From Methanonatronarchaeum sp. AMET-Sl (lineage in GTDB: Archaea > Halobacteriota > Methanonatronarchaeia > Methanonatronarchaeales > Methanonatronarchaeaceae), in contig NZ_CP122958.1 in the NCBI RefSeq assembly GCF_029854155.1, positions 1,040,001 through 1,104,000 of the forward strand: 64,000 nucleotides of DNA, read 5' to 3'. Positions 43,923 to 52,701 of this stretch are shown here, piece after piece. Position numbers and translations under genes: made by a program. Under the pieces are notes generated by a model. That model ran no database searches, was not told the origin of the DNA, and saw only the letters and a program-made list of their open reading frames with translations. The number at the start of each line of letters is the position of its first letter. Within the stretch, counting starts at the first letter, position 1.

Positions 43923-45506
43923 TTACCTCCGTAAGATGAGTATGGCTATTAGGATTGTTGTTATGATTATCCAGTAGTTTGTTTGGGTTGGTGGAGGATA
44001 TATACTGGATTGGTTTATGTCTAATATTTCGTTGTACATTTCTTGGATTTCTTTGAGGTCTTCATTTAGTTTGTTTGGCTCAATGTTTTGATGGTTGTAA
44101 CACTGGAAAGTAACTTCGTTTATATGGTTTCCATCGATGTCAATTATTTTTGTTACTTTAAACGTTGTGTCTTGTAGTAGTTGGATTCCATCGTTGTTCA
44201 GTATGTAGAGTAATGAGTCGTCTGTCCAGTTTGTTGTGTTGTAGGTTGATCCATTATTGATTGTTTTTGTACCATTGAAGTCATAGTTTGTGAACAACAT
44301 TCCTGTAATCGATTTGTTTGTTTGTAGGTGTGGTGATTGTTTTATTTGGATTTCGAACCTTTCATGTAGTGTTGTGTTTATTCCTAGTAATGTGAGTTCG
44401 GCTGCTGCATATCCATAATAACCGGTCTGGTTATATTGTGTGTTAAGTTGTCCTGCTAGTATGTAGGGATCTATTAATTCGGTTTGGTTTATTTCTCCTT
44501 TTGTATATAGGTCATATACTTCAGTTATATATTTGTCTGCGTTGTCAACCATCATGTCGTGGCGGTCAATTAGTTTTTGTTGTAGGTTGTTCCATTTGCA
44601 GTTGTCTATCACTATCGATTGAGTTCCATGAGGAGAGCTAGCTTTTATACTGGATTCAATGCATTCTGCAGCACCATCCATTACAGGTTGGTCGCTGTAT
44701 GTTATCAATTCGAATAATTTGGTTCCATGGTTGTTTGGTACACTGGAAACTTCTTTTGGTTCTAGGTCTGTTACCGTTATGTTTGTTCCATTTAGAAGTG
44801 TTACTGTGTTGTTATATGTTTTAATTTGGTCATGGGTTCGAGTGTCGGTCTGAGTGCTGCCGTCTTGCCAACTACTATATTTATATTTAAATTCAGCGTG
44901 GAATGGTTTTTCAATCGCTGTATTGCTTTGATTGTTCAGGTTTTTGAGATGTAGTAATGTTTTGATCTGACTGTTTAACTGCATGTCAAGGTTTTGTTGT
45001 ATACCTGAGTAATGGTCTGAAACTATCTTTGTCGTGTTTGCTTTAGCAGCTGACAATGATACATCGTTTGATAGGTCTTGAGCCACCTGGATTTTAATTT
45101 TTGACCAAACAATGTTCTCCGTGTCTTTAAGGTGGTTTTCGGTTATTGTTAGGAAGGTGGATTCATCTCGATTCATGTGCAGGGCATAATCATAGATAAT
45201 TGCTGAGTTGTATTCCGCTGTTTCATTAAGGTCTCCTATCGATAAAAATGTCCTTATCCAGTCCCAACCCATCCCTATCTGTAGGTCTGTACCTGGTATG
45301 TCGATTGGGTTTGTCATGACTCTGATGCAGTCATAAATAATTTCTTTACCAATTTCCTGGATTTTATCGTTTAATGAAGATTCTATTGTTTCTTCTGTAT
45401 GGCTTGCTGAGGCAACTCCAGTTATTAGGTTTAAAAATAGTATTAATAGGATTGTTGTCGTCAACAATTGCTTAGGTCGATAGACAACTATAAGTGTTGC
45501 CTCCAT
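43923..45506 (-). CDS. Large surface protein, pleolipovirus spike (VP4)-like
   Basis: 527 aa. It has a signal peptide (LLTTTILLILFLNLITGVASA), a long Asn/Thr-rich outside region with many N-x-S/T glycosylation sites, a predicted coiled-coil near the end (KLNEDLKEIQEMYNEILDI) and a C-terminal anchor (YWIIITTILIAILIL) with RR. Size, coiled-coil next to the anchor, and position beside a small four-TM protein match pleolipovirus VP4 spikes. Alternatively it is a host surface adhesin. Confidence 0.7.
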   Translation of the reverse strand: MEATLIVVYRPKQLLTTTILLILFLNLITGVASASHTEETIESSLNDKIQEIGKEIIYDCIRVMTNPIDIPGTDLQIGMGWDWIRTFLSIGDLNETAEYNSAIIYDYALHMNRDESTFLTITENHLKDTENIVWSKIKIQVAQDLSNDVSLSAAKANTTKIVSDHYSGIQQNLDMQLNSQIKTLLHLKNLNNQSNTAIEKPFHAEFKYKYSSWQDGSTQTDTRTHDQIKTYNNTVTLLNGTNITVTDLEPKEVSSVPNNHGTKLFELITYSDQPVMDGAAECIESSIKASSPHGTQSIVIDNCKWNNLQQKLIDRHDMMVDNADKYITEVYDLYTKGEINQTELIDPYILAGQLNTQYNQTGYYGYAAAELTLLGINTTLHERFEIQIKQSPHLQTNKSITGMLFTNYDFNGTKTINNGSTYNTTNWTDDSLLYILNNDGIQLLQDTTFKVTKIIDIDGNHINEVTFQCYNHQNIEPNKLNEDLKEIQEMYNEILDINQSSIYPPPTQTNYWIIITTILIAILILRR

Positions 45507-45555
45507 ACAACTGTTACCTGGGGGTTTTTATGGCTCGATGTTTTTTGGTCTATTT

Positions 45556-45984
45556 TCACTCCCCCATTGTTAGGAAGGCATATCCTAGTACTGTTGTAAG
45601 GAAGGCGGCCATTGTGAAGAGAGGATCGCTGTAAACCATGTTTGATAGCGGTTCGAAATGTTCGATACCAATAAGCAGGAATATTGTTGCTGCGATTGTT
45701 CCTAATTGATATCCCTGTAGTTTCATGAGTTCTTGTCCACCACTCTCCATGTAGCCTATCATTAATGCCATTAACGCGATGTAGTTGGCCTGGTCATCAA
45801 TATTAATGTTCATGAACTCTAGAGTTCCAAGTCCAAATGTTATCATGCTTGTAGCTGTGAATACTAGGAGTAGTAGTGGTGCTGTGGGGTTTTTTCTAAA
45901 ATCTTTTATTCCTATATTGATCAACTCCTTTTTAGGGCTTTTTAGGCCTTTGTTATAGGTGGTTAGGGTTGGTAAATAAAACAA
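45556..45984 (-). CDS. Four-TM small membrane protein, VP3-like
   Basis: 142 aa with about four membrane segments (LLLLVFTATSMITFG, IALMALMIGYM, LGTIAATIFLLIGI, MAAFLTTVLGYAFL) and a basic N-terminal tail. This is the topology and size of the pleolipovirus internal membrane protein VP3, which precedes the spike gene as here. TTG start at 45984; an internal start is possible. First gene of the block; an AT-rich 360-bp region with the promoter lies upstream. Confidence 0.6.
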   Translation of the reverse strand: MFYLPTLTTYNKGLKSPKKELINIGIKDFRKNPTAPLLLLVFTATSMITFGLGTLEFMNINIDDQANYIALMALMIGYMESGGQELMKLQGYQLGTIAATIFLLIGIEHFEPLSNMVYSDPLFTMAAFLTTVLGYAFLTMGE

Positions 45985-46132
45985 CCGATTAATAGACTAA
46001 AATTAGACTAAAAACGTTTTTATTGGAGATAGAACACAAAAACACCAAACAAAACCAAACAAAAACCAAAAAAAAGCAATAAAAACCAGAACACCAAACA
46101 AAAATAAACAAAAAACTTAGAAACCTCCCTAA

Positions 46133-46258
46133 CTAATCATTGAAACCAAAAAAAAATACACACAACACAAATAAAGAAACAGATACAACAAAAACATACA
46201 TACTCAGTATAACATACCCATCAATGAACTCATACCTAAAGCCATGTGTTTCCCTCAA
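46133..46258 (-). CDS. Possible 41-aa single-TM peptide in the intergenic region
   Basis: The region 45985-46347 is AT-rich and holds no standard gene. One frame, from TTG at 46258 to TAG at 46135-46133, encodes RETHGFRYEFIDGYVILS followed by a hydrophobic helix. The polar start looks coding; the rest could arise from a T-rich strand by chance. If the TAG were read as Pyl, the frame would run on through low-complexity hydrophobic codons. Weak call. Confidence 0.25.
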   Translation of the reverse strand: MRETHGFRYEFIDGYVILSMYVFVVSVSLFVLCVFFFGFND

Positions 46259-46347
46259 TCTATAGTGTATTAATCCTTTTACTTAGAGCCCTAACCACCC
46301 CAATGCAAACCACAAACCAAAAAATTCTCAAAACTACCTAAATAGAT

Positions 46348-46992
46348 TTATTTATAATTATTTTTCTCTTCACCAACCAGTTGATCAGCCAACCTAATAG
46401 GTTCAGGAAGTTTATATCCATCAAGACAGTTATCAACAACCTCAACAGCAGTTTTGGGTGAAACCCTATGTCCTGGGCTTACATAAATTGGATTACAGGC
46501 CTTTTTAGTTAAGAAACAATAGCCAACCAAATCGCCATCCAACCTAATCTCCGTACAATCACCAACTTTGTTGGGCTCACTAACCAACTCCCCACACAAA
46601 AGATTCTTAGTAACCCCAATCGTTGGCAAATCAAGCTCTACACCAATATGAGTTGCCATCCCTGCCCGCCTAGGATGTATGATGCCAGAACCATCAACCA
46701 AAACAATATCTGGAGCCCTATCAAGAGAACTTAATGCATCAATAGCAGATGGAGCCTCTCTAAATGCCAGTAAACCAGGTATATAAGGAAAATCCAACTC
46801 TCTAACAGATACACTCTTTTCAACTAAATCTCCACCAACACCTATTGTTACAGCAACAGAAACCACATAATCTCGCTCGATAAAACCCTGATCTACACCA
46901 CCAACCAACTTAATGTCACCAAAATCATCAAAAATCTCTGCTTTATCAGCAATAGAATGCTGTAACCCAATCAACTCATCCTTAGACTTCAT
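46348..46992 (-). CDS. nfi: Endonuclease V
   Basis: Cleaves DNA (or RNA) one base 3' of inosine, a repair route for adenine deamination. 214 aa from ATG 46992. Motifs: GGVDQGF (catalytic Asp), PYIPGLLAFREAP, VDGSGIIHPRRAGMATHIG and TIGVTKNLL. Three in-frame ATGs exist (47046, 47001, 46992). I chose 46992 because GGAGGT sits about 10 bases upstream; the ATG at 47001 is too close to it. The Shine-Dalgarno site lies inside a perfect hairpin. Confidence 0.9.
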   Translation of the reverse strand: MKSKDELIGLQHSIADKAEIFDDFGDIKLVGGVDQGFIERDYVVSVAVTIGVGGDLVEKSVSVRELDFPYIPGLLAFREAPSAIDALSSLDRAPDIVLVDGSGIIHPRRAGMATHIGVELDLPTIGVTKNLLCGELVSEPNKVGDCTEIRLDGDLVGYCFLTKKACNPIYVSPGHRVSPKTAVEVVDNCLDGYKLPEPIRLADQLVGEEKNNYK

Positions 46993-47001
46993 ACTTAACA
47001 T

Positions 47002-47023
47002 CACCTCCAACCCAAAGGAGGTG
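47002..47023 (-). promoter_or_regulatory. nfi: Hairpin sequestering the nfi ribosome binding site
   Basis: On the minus strand CACCTCC and GGAGGTG form a perfect 7-bp stem around an 8-base loop. The 3' arm is the Shine-Dalgarno sequence of nfi. Folding would block initiation, suggesting translational control or coupling. Confidence 0.5.
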
Positions 47024-47065
47024 GTCTTATCCCTATGTTCATACAAAAAACCTAGGTTGATTAAA

Positions 47066-48220
47066 CTAAACCTTGTCTTCGATAAACCTACTTATCTTAT
47101 CAAGAGCTTCCTTTAAAACATCCTTTGAGTTAGCGTAAGAACACCGTATATATCCTTCACCGGCCTCGCCAAAAGCTGTTCCTGGAACAACAGCTACCTT
47201 TTCTTCTTCAAGTAATTGACGAGAAAACTCTTCAGAACTAAGCCCCGTCTTCTTGATTGATGGGAATACATAGAAAGCTCCCTTCGGCTCCACACACTTC
47301 AGACCCATCTTATTAAACCTTCCATAAACCAACCTACGACGCCGGTTATACTCACTCACCATCTCCTGAACCTCACCATCACAGCTTTCAATAGCCTCAA
47401 CAGCAGCTTTTTGAGAAACTATTGGAGCGCATAACATCGTATATTGATGAATCTTATTCATCGCAGAAATAACTTTTTTAGGCCCAGCAGCATAACCAAT
47501 TCTCCAACCGGTCATAGCATGTGATTTGGAAAAACCATCAAGTAAAATACATTGCTCTTTCATTCCCTCAAAATCCAGTGGACTATGCAACTCATCATTA
47601 TATACAAGTTTACTATATATCTCATCACACAACAACGGTACATCAAACTCCTTTGAAATCCGCGATATTTCTCTAGCAGTATCAAGATCTAAACAACTAC
47701 CAGTAGGGTTATTAGGATTGTTTATAACCATTAAAGCAGTATCACTAGAGATATTTTCTCGAATAACATCTGGAGATGGAACAAACCCAGACTCCATATC
47801 CAACTTAATTCTCTTAGTCTTACCTCCACTAAACTTGACACAAGGGTCATATGACACATAAGATGGTTCAAAAACGATAACCTCATCACCAGGATCAACA
47901 ACTGACCTCATTGCCAAATCAAAAGCCTCACTCACTCCAGTAGTAATCAATATCTCTTCCTTAGGGTCATAATCTATGGAATACCGCTCCCTTAATTCCT
48001 CAGCGATAAGCTTACGAAGCTCTAATAAACCCTTATTCGAAGTATAAGACGTATAACCAGTTTCAAGAGAATAAATTCCAGCTTCTCTAATCCGCCAAGG
48101 AGTTACAAAATCCGGTTCACCAACCCCAAGCGAAATCACATCATCCATATTCAAAACAAGCTCGAAAAACTCCCTAATCCCCGATGGCGGAACATCCTTC
48201 AATCTACTAGAAACCTTCAT
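47066..48220 (-). CDS. Class I PLP-dependent aminotransferase
   Basis: 384 aa from ATG 48220 (MKVSSRLKDVPPSGIREFF). Fold type I: GVGEPDF, NNPNNPTG, DEIYSKLVY, and the PLP Lys in DGFSKSHAMTGWRIGY, with the C-terminal Arg in GYIRCSYA. Members with this N-terminus act on aspartate, aromatic or branched-chain substrates; which one is unclear. It follows an Lrp/AsnC regulator by 38 bases, a pairing common in archaea. It ends in TAG (47068-47066), with an in-frame TGA eight codons later. Confidence 0.88.
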   Translation of the reverse strand: MKVSSRLKDVPPSGIREFFELVLNMDDVISLGVGEPDFVTPWRIREAGIYSLETGYTSYTSNKGLLELRKLIAEELRERYSIDYDPKEEILITTGVSEAFDLAMRSVVDPGDEVIVFEPSYVSYDPCVKFSGGKTKRIKLDMESGFVPSPDVIRENISSDTALMVINNPNNPTGSCLDLDTAREISRISKEFDVPLLCDEIYSKLVYNDELHSPLDFEGMKEQCILLDGFSKSHAMTGWRIGYAAGPKKVISAMNKIHQYTMLCAPIVSQKAAVEAIESCDGEVQEMVSEYNRRRRLVYGRFNKMGLKCVEPKGAFYVFPSIKKTGLSSEEFSRQLLEEEKVAVVPGTAFGEAGEGYIRCSYANSKDVLKEALDKISRFIEDKV

Positions 48221-48258
48221 AATACAAATCCTCCATAACAAACAACTCCACAAAACTA

Positions 48259-48750
48259 TCAAGGAGATATAGATAACCTTTTATTATCCTCTTTGACAAA
48301 GAAAACCTCCCCATCCTCCTTATAAGTCTTAAGAACAAAATGCGTCACAGTATCCCTGACACTCTCAAGAGTACTAATCTTCTCAGAAACAAAAGAACTA
48401 ACCTTCTTCATAGACCTCTCCTTCACCAAAATCTGCAGATCATTCTCCCCCGAAATAAGCCTAATAGTCTCAACCTCAGGAAACCTAGCAATCCGCTCAG
48501 CAATATCATCATAACCACTCTCCCTACTAAGCTCGACATTAAGCTCTATCGAAGCATAAACATACTCCTCACCAGCCAAATCCCAATCAATCAAAGCCAT
48601 ATACTTCTTAATAACACCCTCCTCCTCAAGCCTCTCAATACGAGACTCAACCTCATCCAAATCAAGATCAACCATATTAGCAAGATCCTCACACGAAGTA
48701 CGGGCATCACCCTCCAAAACATCAAGAATTTCAACATCCTTAGAATCCAT
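48259..48750 (-). CDS. Lrp/AsnC-family transcriptional regulator
   Basis: 163 aa from ATG 48750 (MDSKDVEILDVLEGDARTS). An N-terminal winged helix-turn-helix (EDLANMVDLDLDEVESRIERL EEEGVI split at the wing) and a C-terminal RAM-type ligand domain (ALIDWDLAGEEYVYASIEL, FPEVETIRLISGENDLQILV). Feast/famine regulators sense amino acids. The downstream aminotransferase is the likely target and partner. The C-terminal tail after the RAM domain is longer than usual. Confidence 0.88.
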   Translation of the reverse strand: MDSKDVEILDVLEGDARTSCEDLANMVDLDLDEVESRIERLEEEGVIKKYMALIDWDLAGEEYVYASIELNVELSRESGYDDIAERIARFPEVETIRLISGENDLQILVKERSMKKVSSFVSEKISTLESVRDTVTHFVLKTYKEDGEVFFVKEDNKRLSISP

Positions 48751-48969
48751 CAAAAACACCAATACAACAATTAATCCCAAAGCATATTTAAACTAACAAT
48801 ACAAAACCAACAAAAAAAACAAAAAAACTAAATAAAAACAAAAAACAAAGAAAAAGATAAAAAACCTATAAACACCAATACAACAATTACTATTGATATA
48901 AAACTGGTTAAAATCTTTTCTGCCGAGAACCATCCTCCAAAACATCAGGTTTAGTGAATTAGAAGGTCA

Positions 48970-50742
48970 TTAAGAGTAGTAATATTCACCTTCTCTTTTT
49001 TGTTTTCTATCTAGATGGCTGTTTTCTTTGTTAATTCTCGGTCGTCTTGTGTCTTCATCCCTCCGGAATGTTATTCCAAGAGTTTTTAGAAAGTTATTCA
49101 TTCCTTCACGCATATCATATGGCCCATGAGCATGTCCTTCCACTCCAGGCTCCCCATCGAAAACCATTAAACGATCGCTCAATAAATCAATCATGTATAT
49201 ATCATGGTCCACAACCAATGCAGAGCTATCTCTACTTTGAACAATTCTTTTAATCGTTTTAATCGCCATAGTCCTCTGTTCAACATCTAGATGTGCTGAA
49301 GGTTCATCAAGTATATAAAGATCTGCTTTTCTGGATAGACACGCGGCTATTGCAACCCTCTGAAGCTCTCCACCACTTAAATCCCCTAGATCTGATTCAA
49401 CCAATTCATCTATCGATAAAGGATTCATCAACCGGGTTTTGTAGTAAGAAGAACCATAATCACTAGAGATTGTTGCCAGGAAACTACCAACATCCATATC
49501 GACATCGGCCTTGATATACTGAGGTTTGTAAGAAATACTTAAATCTAAGTCAATATCTGTGTTGGTTGGCTCTGTCTTCCCTGCCAACATACTAACAACA
49601 GTTGTTTTCCCTATCGCATTAGGCCCGACAATACCTACTGTTTCACCTTGATATAACTGACCACCATCAATTTCAACGCGGAAATCACTGTATTCTTTAA
49701 CAAGGTGTGGTAATGAAATTAATTTTTTACCACCTGTTCGACCAGTGGCACTTGCTTCCTTGAAATCTATAGATTCATCCCGAATCCGTATGTTTTCATC
49801 GGGCAAATATCCATCTAAGTATTGGTTTATTCCTTTTCTAACACCCTTTGGCTTAGTTATGATACCATAAGCGCCGGGATCACCATAACCGAGATGTAAT
49901 CGATCTGTAAGTAAGTCAAGAATAGCTATATCGTGTTCAACAATTAAAACAGTACTCTCTTCAGGCATTTCACGAATAAAACTTGCAACCCTCTTCCGTT
50001 GATAAATATCTAGATATGGTGTTACTTCATCCATAAAATATAGATCTGCTTTTCTGGATAGACACGCGGCTATTGCAACCCTCTGAAGCTCTCCACCACT
50101 TAAAACATCCAGTTCCCGCTCCCAAATCTGTTTCAAATGAAGACGTTCAGCCACTTCATCCAACACACCTCTTTCATCAACACCCTGTAACAACTCACCA
50201 ACTAAACCAGTATATGCTTCTGGTATCGACCTAATGTGCTGTGGTTTGATAGATATCTTAATATCCTGATTACTTACCTTTTCAAAATGAGTTTGAAGAA
50301 CAGAGCCATTGAAATGTTCAATCACGTCACCCCAATCTTCAGCACCACTACCAAGGTTCGGGAATAAATCCCCTGAAAGAATATTGAGCGCGGTTGTCTT
50401 ACCAATACCATTTGGACCTAAGATACCTGTTACATCTCCCTCTGAAACAAGCGGAAGTCGATATAAAACAAAACCGTTCTCACCATACCTATGAACCGCC
50501 TGTTCCTCCAGCTCTTCAGGCAAATTAACAATTGTAATAGCATCAAAAGGACATTTCCTGATACATATATTACAGCCTATGCAAATAGATTCATTAATCT
50601 CAGGCTTACCATCCTCAGAATTAACTACGATAGCTTCCTCACCACTACGAACCTTTGGACAGAAATTTATACATTCATCAGAACATTTCTTAGGCTGACA
50701 CCGCTCCCTATCTAATACAGCTATTCTCAAATCAACCACCAA
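48970..50742 (-). CDS. ABCE1/Rli1 ribosome-recycling ATPase
   Basis: 590 aa. Splits ribosomes after termination. N-terminal Fe-S region: CQPKKCSDECINFCPKVRSGEE and CIGCNICIRKCPFDAI, holding two [4Fe-4S] clusters. Then two ATPase domains: GPNGIGKTTAL with LSGGELQRVAIAACLSRKADL and a second GPNAIGKTTV with the same LSGGELQRVAIAACL, each with a Walker B. The two signature segments share an identical DNA stretch (near 49330-49370 and 50045-50085). Note for this genome: ABCE1 works with aRF1, which competes with Pyl-tRNA at UAG. Confidence 0.95.
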   Translation of the reverse strand: MVVDLRIAVLDRERCQPKKCSDECINFCPKVRSGEEAIVVNSEDGKPEINESICIGCNICIRKCPFDAITIVNLPEELEEQAVHRYGENGFVLYRLPLVSEGDVTGILGPNGIGKTTALNILSGDLFPNLGSGAEDWGDVIEHFNGSVLQTHFEKVSNQDIKISIKPQHIRSIPEAYTGLVGELLQGVDERGVLDEVAERLHLKQIWERELDVLSGGELQRVAIAACLSRKADLYFMDEVTPYLDIYQRKRVASFIREMPEESTVLIVEHDIAILDLLTDRLHLGYGDPGAYGIITKPKGVRKGINQYLDGYLPDENIRIRDESIDFKEASATGRTGGKKLISLPHLVKEYSDFRVEIDGGQLYQGETVGIVGPNAIGKTTVVSMLAGKTEPTNTDIDLDLSISYKPQYIKADVDMDVGSFLATISSDYGSSYYKTRLMNPLSIDELVESDLGDLSGGELQRVAIAACLSRKADLYILDEPSAHLDVEQRTMAIKTIKRIVQSRDSSALVVDHDIYMIDLLSDRLMVFDGEPGVEGHAHGPYDMREGMNNFLKTLGITFRRDEDTRRPRINKENSHLDRKQKREGEYYYS

Positions 50743-50746
50743 CTCC

Positions 50747-51034
50747 TCAGAGGTTTAGAATCAAAGCCCAAGTGATATAAGCAAAAGTAATCGTCATAAA
50801 CCCAACAAAAGCCCAATCCTTACCTCCAAAATCATCGGTATCAACATCAATAAATGGGAAAATACTCTGCTGTATCCACATAAAAAACAATATAACTATT
50901 AATCCAAAAACCTCTCTCTGCAGGGGTCCAGCTGGACCAGCTGAAATAACATAAGCAATGAAACCTGCAAGTATACCCATAATACCCGGTAAAGCCGTTT
51001 TCTTTAGAGCTTTCTTGTGTTCTGCATCAACCAA
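50747..51034 (-). CDS. EMC6-like small membrane protein
   Basis: 95 aa with three membrane segments after a basic N-terminus (DAEHKKALKKTALPGIMGIL). Archaeal proteins of this type resemble EMC6, a subunit of the membrane insertase complex; the Asp-rich loop (FIDVDTDDFGGKDW) is typical of the halophile and methanogen group. It lies four bases before the ABCE1 start and is likely co-transcribed with it, linking translation and membrane insertion. Ends in TGA. Confidence 0.7.
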   Translation of the reverse strand: MVDAEHKKALKKTALPGIMGILAGFIAYVISAGPAGPLQREVFGLIVILFFMWIQQSIFPFIDVDTDDFGGKDWAFVGFMTITFAYITWALILNL

Positions 51035-51461
51035 AAAATCACACCTACATTAAAATTATTATAACTCTCTGAATCTACTGATCCAAGTAAGTTACAACCC
51101 AATATACAAAAAAACTTTCCAACAAAAACCTACACGAACTGAAAAACTCAATTAACTATGTTTCCAATCAATTCATTAGCCCAATACTTAAATAAATCTT
51201 TGGCACAAACCACAGAACCAATTAAACAACCAAAAACAACAAAAAAATACCACTCGAACTTAATTCAAGATATTAAAACGAAAAAATAAAGTTTTATCCA
51301 AAAAACAATGATAAAACCCATTAATTAAGAACCAACCAATATCTGGTGGACATAGGGGAAATATGAATAGTCCACTAAGACTAATTTTATGAGATTTTAA
51401 GTTCAATTACTGTTGTAGGTTTACAACTGATATATCAATATATTGGTTTTTTAAACCTGTA
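51035..51461 (+). promoter_or_regulatory. Divergent intergenic region with overlapping palindromes and a hairpin
   Basis: No gene is seen in these 427 bases. Two 10-bp perfect palindromes overlap at 51428-51437 (TGATATATCA) and 51436-51445 (CAATATATTG), placed where a TATA box or operator for the RtcB-like gene would be. A 6-bp inverted repeat (GTGGAC 51346-51351, GTCCAC 51370-51375) surrounds a tiny 9-codon frame. The left part is AT-rich and should hold the EMC6/ABCE1 promoter. Confidence 0.4.
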
Positions 51462-51479
51462 TTGAGAGTGGTATATTTG

Positions 51480-52610
51480 ATGGAAGATTTAGAGGTTGTT
51501 AAGGATAACACCTATTCAATTGCTGTCGATGACAGTAGTTCTAGAGTGAGTATTTTGAACACTAAGTGTGGGTTATCAAAAATTTCACATGTACTTAAGG
51601 CGTTGGGTGTTGAAGGCCGGCCTTTTTCTTTTTTTGGCCCAGATGCCGGGATTACAAGAAACTATGAGCGTTGGGCAAATGGTTTTGGATATGGATGTGT
51701 GATTTCATGGCCGGATGAAGGATTGGCTTTTCCACAGATGAAGCCTAATGGTTGCGGTATGATTGTCAGCCGTATCGATGAGGCTCCAACAATAGATGAA
51801 TTATCCAGTCGTATACTTCGTTTAAGTGAAAACCCACCTAGTTTGATGGGTAGAGAGATAGAGTGGGATGCTGGAGATAGTAATCATTTCGTTGAGGTTT
51901 TAAGAGTTGAAAGTTCAAAACATGGTGATTTAAATGAGGGGGATTATTGTGCTCTACTTCATACCTCTGCATCTGAATTAAAGAACCTGATGTATGATTT
52001 TGATAGATGGAGTGAAGAAGGTGGTAAATGGATCGATACTCCTTTTGGAGAAATGCTTGTTTTGATAGATAGTCTTGCATCGAGGTATTACAGCGAATTT
52101 AAGAAACTTGAAGAGTTTTCTAAAAAGAAGAGAGAGATAATTTTTGATCATCTATTTGATGAACACGAAATTATATGCAATCCTACGCACCAGGGATTGT
52201 TTAAAGAAAATGAAATCAGGTTAGGGCTATATGAATCGACGGATGGAGTTTATCCATTATCTTTGAGACCAGACCTACCGGTATATTTAGTTCAGGGAAA
52301 GGAAAATATAAAGCCTGAACTACTGCCAAACGACATTCCACAATGGAAAAAGGAGTTGTTGGAAGGTATAAACGTAATGCCACACGGCGGTGGATACGAA
52401 CTTAAAATAAACACAAACCAAATTAAGATGACACAGAAAAACGATTTAAGGTTGTTTAAAACCTCTGTAAACGGTAGAGAATACCTATTCACAAACCCCT
52501 CTCAAATACCATACGACTATCGAGGGGAAAAAGTTTTAAATAAAATAAAAGAATGGGACCTTGGAGATCCAATAGTAAAGATGGAACAGAAATACACCGT
52601 TAAAATCTAA
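51480..52610 (+). CDS. Divergent RtcB paralogue (RNA ligase-like)
   Basis: 376 aa from ATG 51480. I align it by eye with RtcB, the GTP-dependent RNA 3'-phosphate ligase. GFGYGCVISWPDEG fits the RtcB GGVAAFD region, NGCGMIVSR fits the metal-binding NCGVR (Cys92), and GDSNHFVEV fits SGNHFLEV (His136). LLHTSASELKN fits VHTGSRGLG (His161), NPTHQGLF fits the AHN site, and MPHGGGYEL fits CHGAGR, the guanylylated His. All metal and nucleotide ligands seem kept, though the protein is about 100 residues shorter than RtcB. It heads a three-gene set with an ATP-grasp enzyme and a deacylase. Confidence 0.68.
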   Translation: MEDLEVVKDNTYSIAVDDSSSRVSILNTKCGLSKISHVLKALGVEGRPFSFFGPDAGITRNYERWANGFGYGCVISWPDEGLAFPQMKPNGCGMIVSRIDEAPTIDELSSRILRLSENPPSLMGREIEWDAGDSNHFVEVLRVESSKHGDLNEGDYCALLHTSASELKNLMYDFDRWSEEGGKWIDTPFGEMLVLIDSLASRYYSEFKKLEEFSKKKREIIFDHLFDEHEIICNPTHQGLFKENEIRLGLYESTDGVYPLSLRPDLPVYLVQGKENIKPELLPNDIPQWKKELLEGINVMPHGGGYELKINTNQIKMTQKNDLRLFKTSVNGREYLFTNPSQIPYDYRGEKVLNKIKEWDLGDPIVKMEQKYTVKI

Positions 52611-52701
52611 AGTAAAAACCACCTCCAAACCCAACAAATAATTAAAACCCATTTATAGAAAAATTAGTAATAAACCTTTTTCACCAAATAGAGGTGTATA
52701 G

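Larger units (their letters stand above)
41341..45984 (-). mobile_element. Pleolipovirus-like gene block (provirus remnant or domesticated virus module)
   Basis: Six genes on one strand in the order of the pleolipovirus core: a four-TM small membrane protein (VP3-like), a large exported spike with C-terminal anchor (VP4-like), small membrane proteins (ORF6/7-like positions), and a P-loop NTPase (VP8-like). No replication initiator, integrase or attachment site is seen, and host genes abut both ends. Identification rests on gene order, sizes and topology, not on sequence search. Confidence 0.65.
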
